NCBI GenBank assembly: GCA_934047225.1
Contig: OW203983.1
Coordinates: forward strand, 42,776,310 to 42,840,309
Length of the DNA stretch: 64,000 nucleotides
Source of the DNA: Ypsolopha sequella
Taxonomy: Eukaryota; Arthropoda; Insecta; Lepidoptera; Ypsolophidae
Direction of reading: 5' to 3'
Shown here piece by piece: positions 63,610 through 64,000 of the stretch. The position numbers were made by a program, and so were the translations under genes. Numbering within the stretch: position 1 is the first letter of the stretch; every line of letters begins with the position of its first letter. The notes beneath the pieces are model-generated. The model was not told where the DNA came from. It was given only the letters and a program-made list of their open reading frames with translations, and did no database searches.

Positions 63610-64000
63610 GCAAGTTCCACCAAGTGCCAACAATCAACAGTGTAAACATTCTAGTGACACAACGACCGGTTTTGTTTATTAAAGTTAGATAAGTTTTATT
63701 TTGTTCGTCTCGAAATTCACAATAAAATAATACCTAGTATTAGTAGGTGTTTAAATAGTGAAGGTAATACATTTTTTTTTATCGAATCTATCGATTTGCC
63801 AGGACTTAAAAGAATAATGCTCTGAGCCACTTTTCTCCGTCTTGTATTTCAAAAATTGTTACTGCCCAGCTCTATTTAAACAAAGCGCAGTAAAATAAAA
63901 CTAAAAATCATCGGTCACATCTATTATATTTATTAAATATAATAAAAAAGTAGAAACCTGTGTCTATAGATTGAATTAAAGTAATAAAATAGAAAGAGCG
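63610..64000. other. No recognisable feature
   Basis: AT-rich end of the window; nothing supported. Confidence 0.4.

Overview
The window looks like repeat-dense, AT-rich nuclear DNA from a moth or butterfly. No bacterial-style operons occur, and open frames are almost all under 100 codons. Several repeat families carry signatures I know from Lepidoptera: the dispersed 'AGTGCGAGTCGGACTCGCGC ... GACAGACGGACAG' repeat, the 'CCCACTAATATTATAAATG ... GCGGGCAAAAGCTAG' Helitron-like repeat, the 'ATGTCCAGCAGTGGACG' SINE/LINE tail, and a non-LTR 3' UTR with 'TGCCTGGAAGATATTGCTG'. These assignments come from memory of the families, not from a search. I found no host protein-coding gene, tRNA gene or rRNA gene that I can support. 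The window is best read as an intergenic or intronic landscape of transposable elements.

Layout. 1-5 kb: a clipped Penelope-like terminus at base 1, a locally duplicated repeat, a 40-50 bp minisatellite (3.06-3.73 kb) and the first copy of a 400 bp dispersed repeat. 5-15 kb: small inverted-repeat (MITE-like) elements, an RTE-type fragment and a SINE. 15-21 kb: a Penelope-like terminal region with a decayed hammerhead-like motif, an LTR with a tRNA-Lys-type primer-binding site, a CR1/Jockey-type fragment, an inverted solo LTR with a target-site duplication and its own insertion, and C-terminal pieces of an invertebrate RT-bearing retroelement. 21-25.4 kb: a large inverted complex. Tandemly repeated arms in opposite orientation surround a 5'-truncated Penelope-like element (RT plus GIY-YIG endonuclease) bounded by its own 286 bp inverted terminal repeats. 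25-32 kb: fold-back elements, a Helitron-like repeat and ten identical 44 bp repeats. 32.7-33.9 and 41.1-42.1 kb: inverted copies of a repeat containing 5S-rRNA-like monomers, one copy interrupted by a GC-rich terminal-inverted-repeat element. 37.4-38.6 kb: the longest piece of the RT-bearing retroelement. 43.6-45.1 kb: a CR1-type element split by a TA-flanked MITE. 45-58 kb: microsatellite, MITEs, SINEs and a pogo/Tigger-like remnant. 60.0-61.1 kb: an 84 bp minisatellite that keeps frames open on both strands. 61.4-63.6 kb: a 606 bp element with 30 bp perfect inverted repeats, then a second Penelope-like remnant.

Nothing here forms a working host pathway. The main interest is structural: nested insertions whose order can be read, an inverted Penelope complex, ribozyme-like motifs recurring in several Penelope-like termini, 5S-derived repeats, and very homogeneous tandem arrays.
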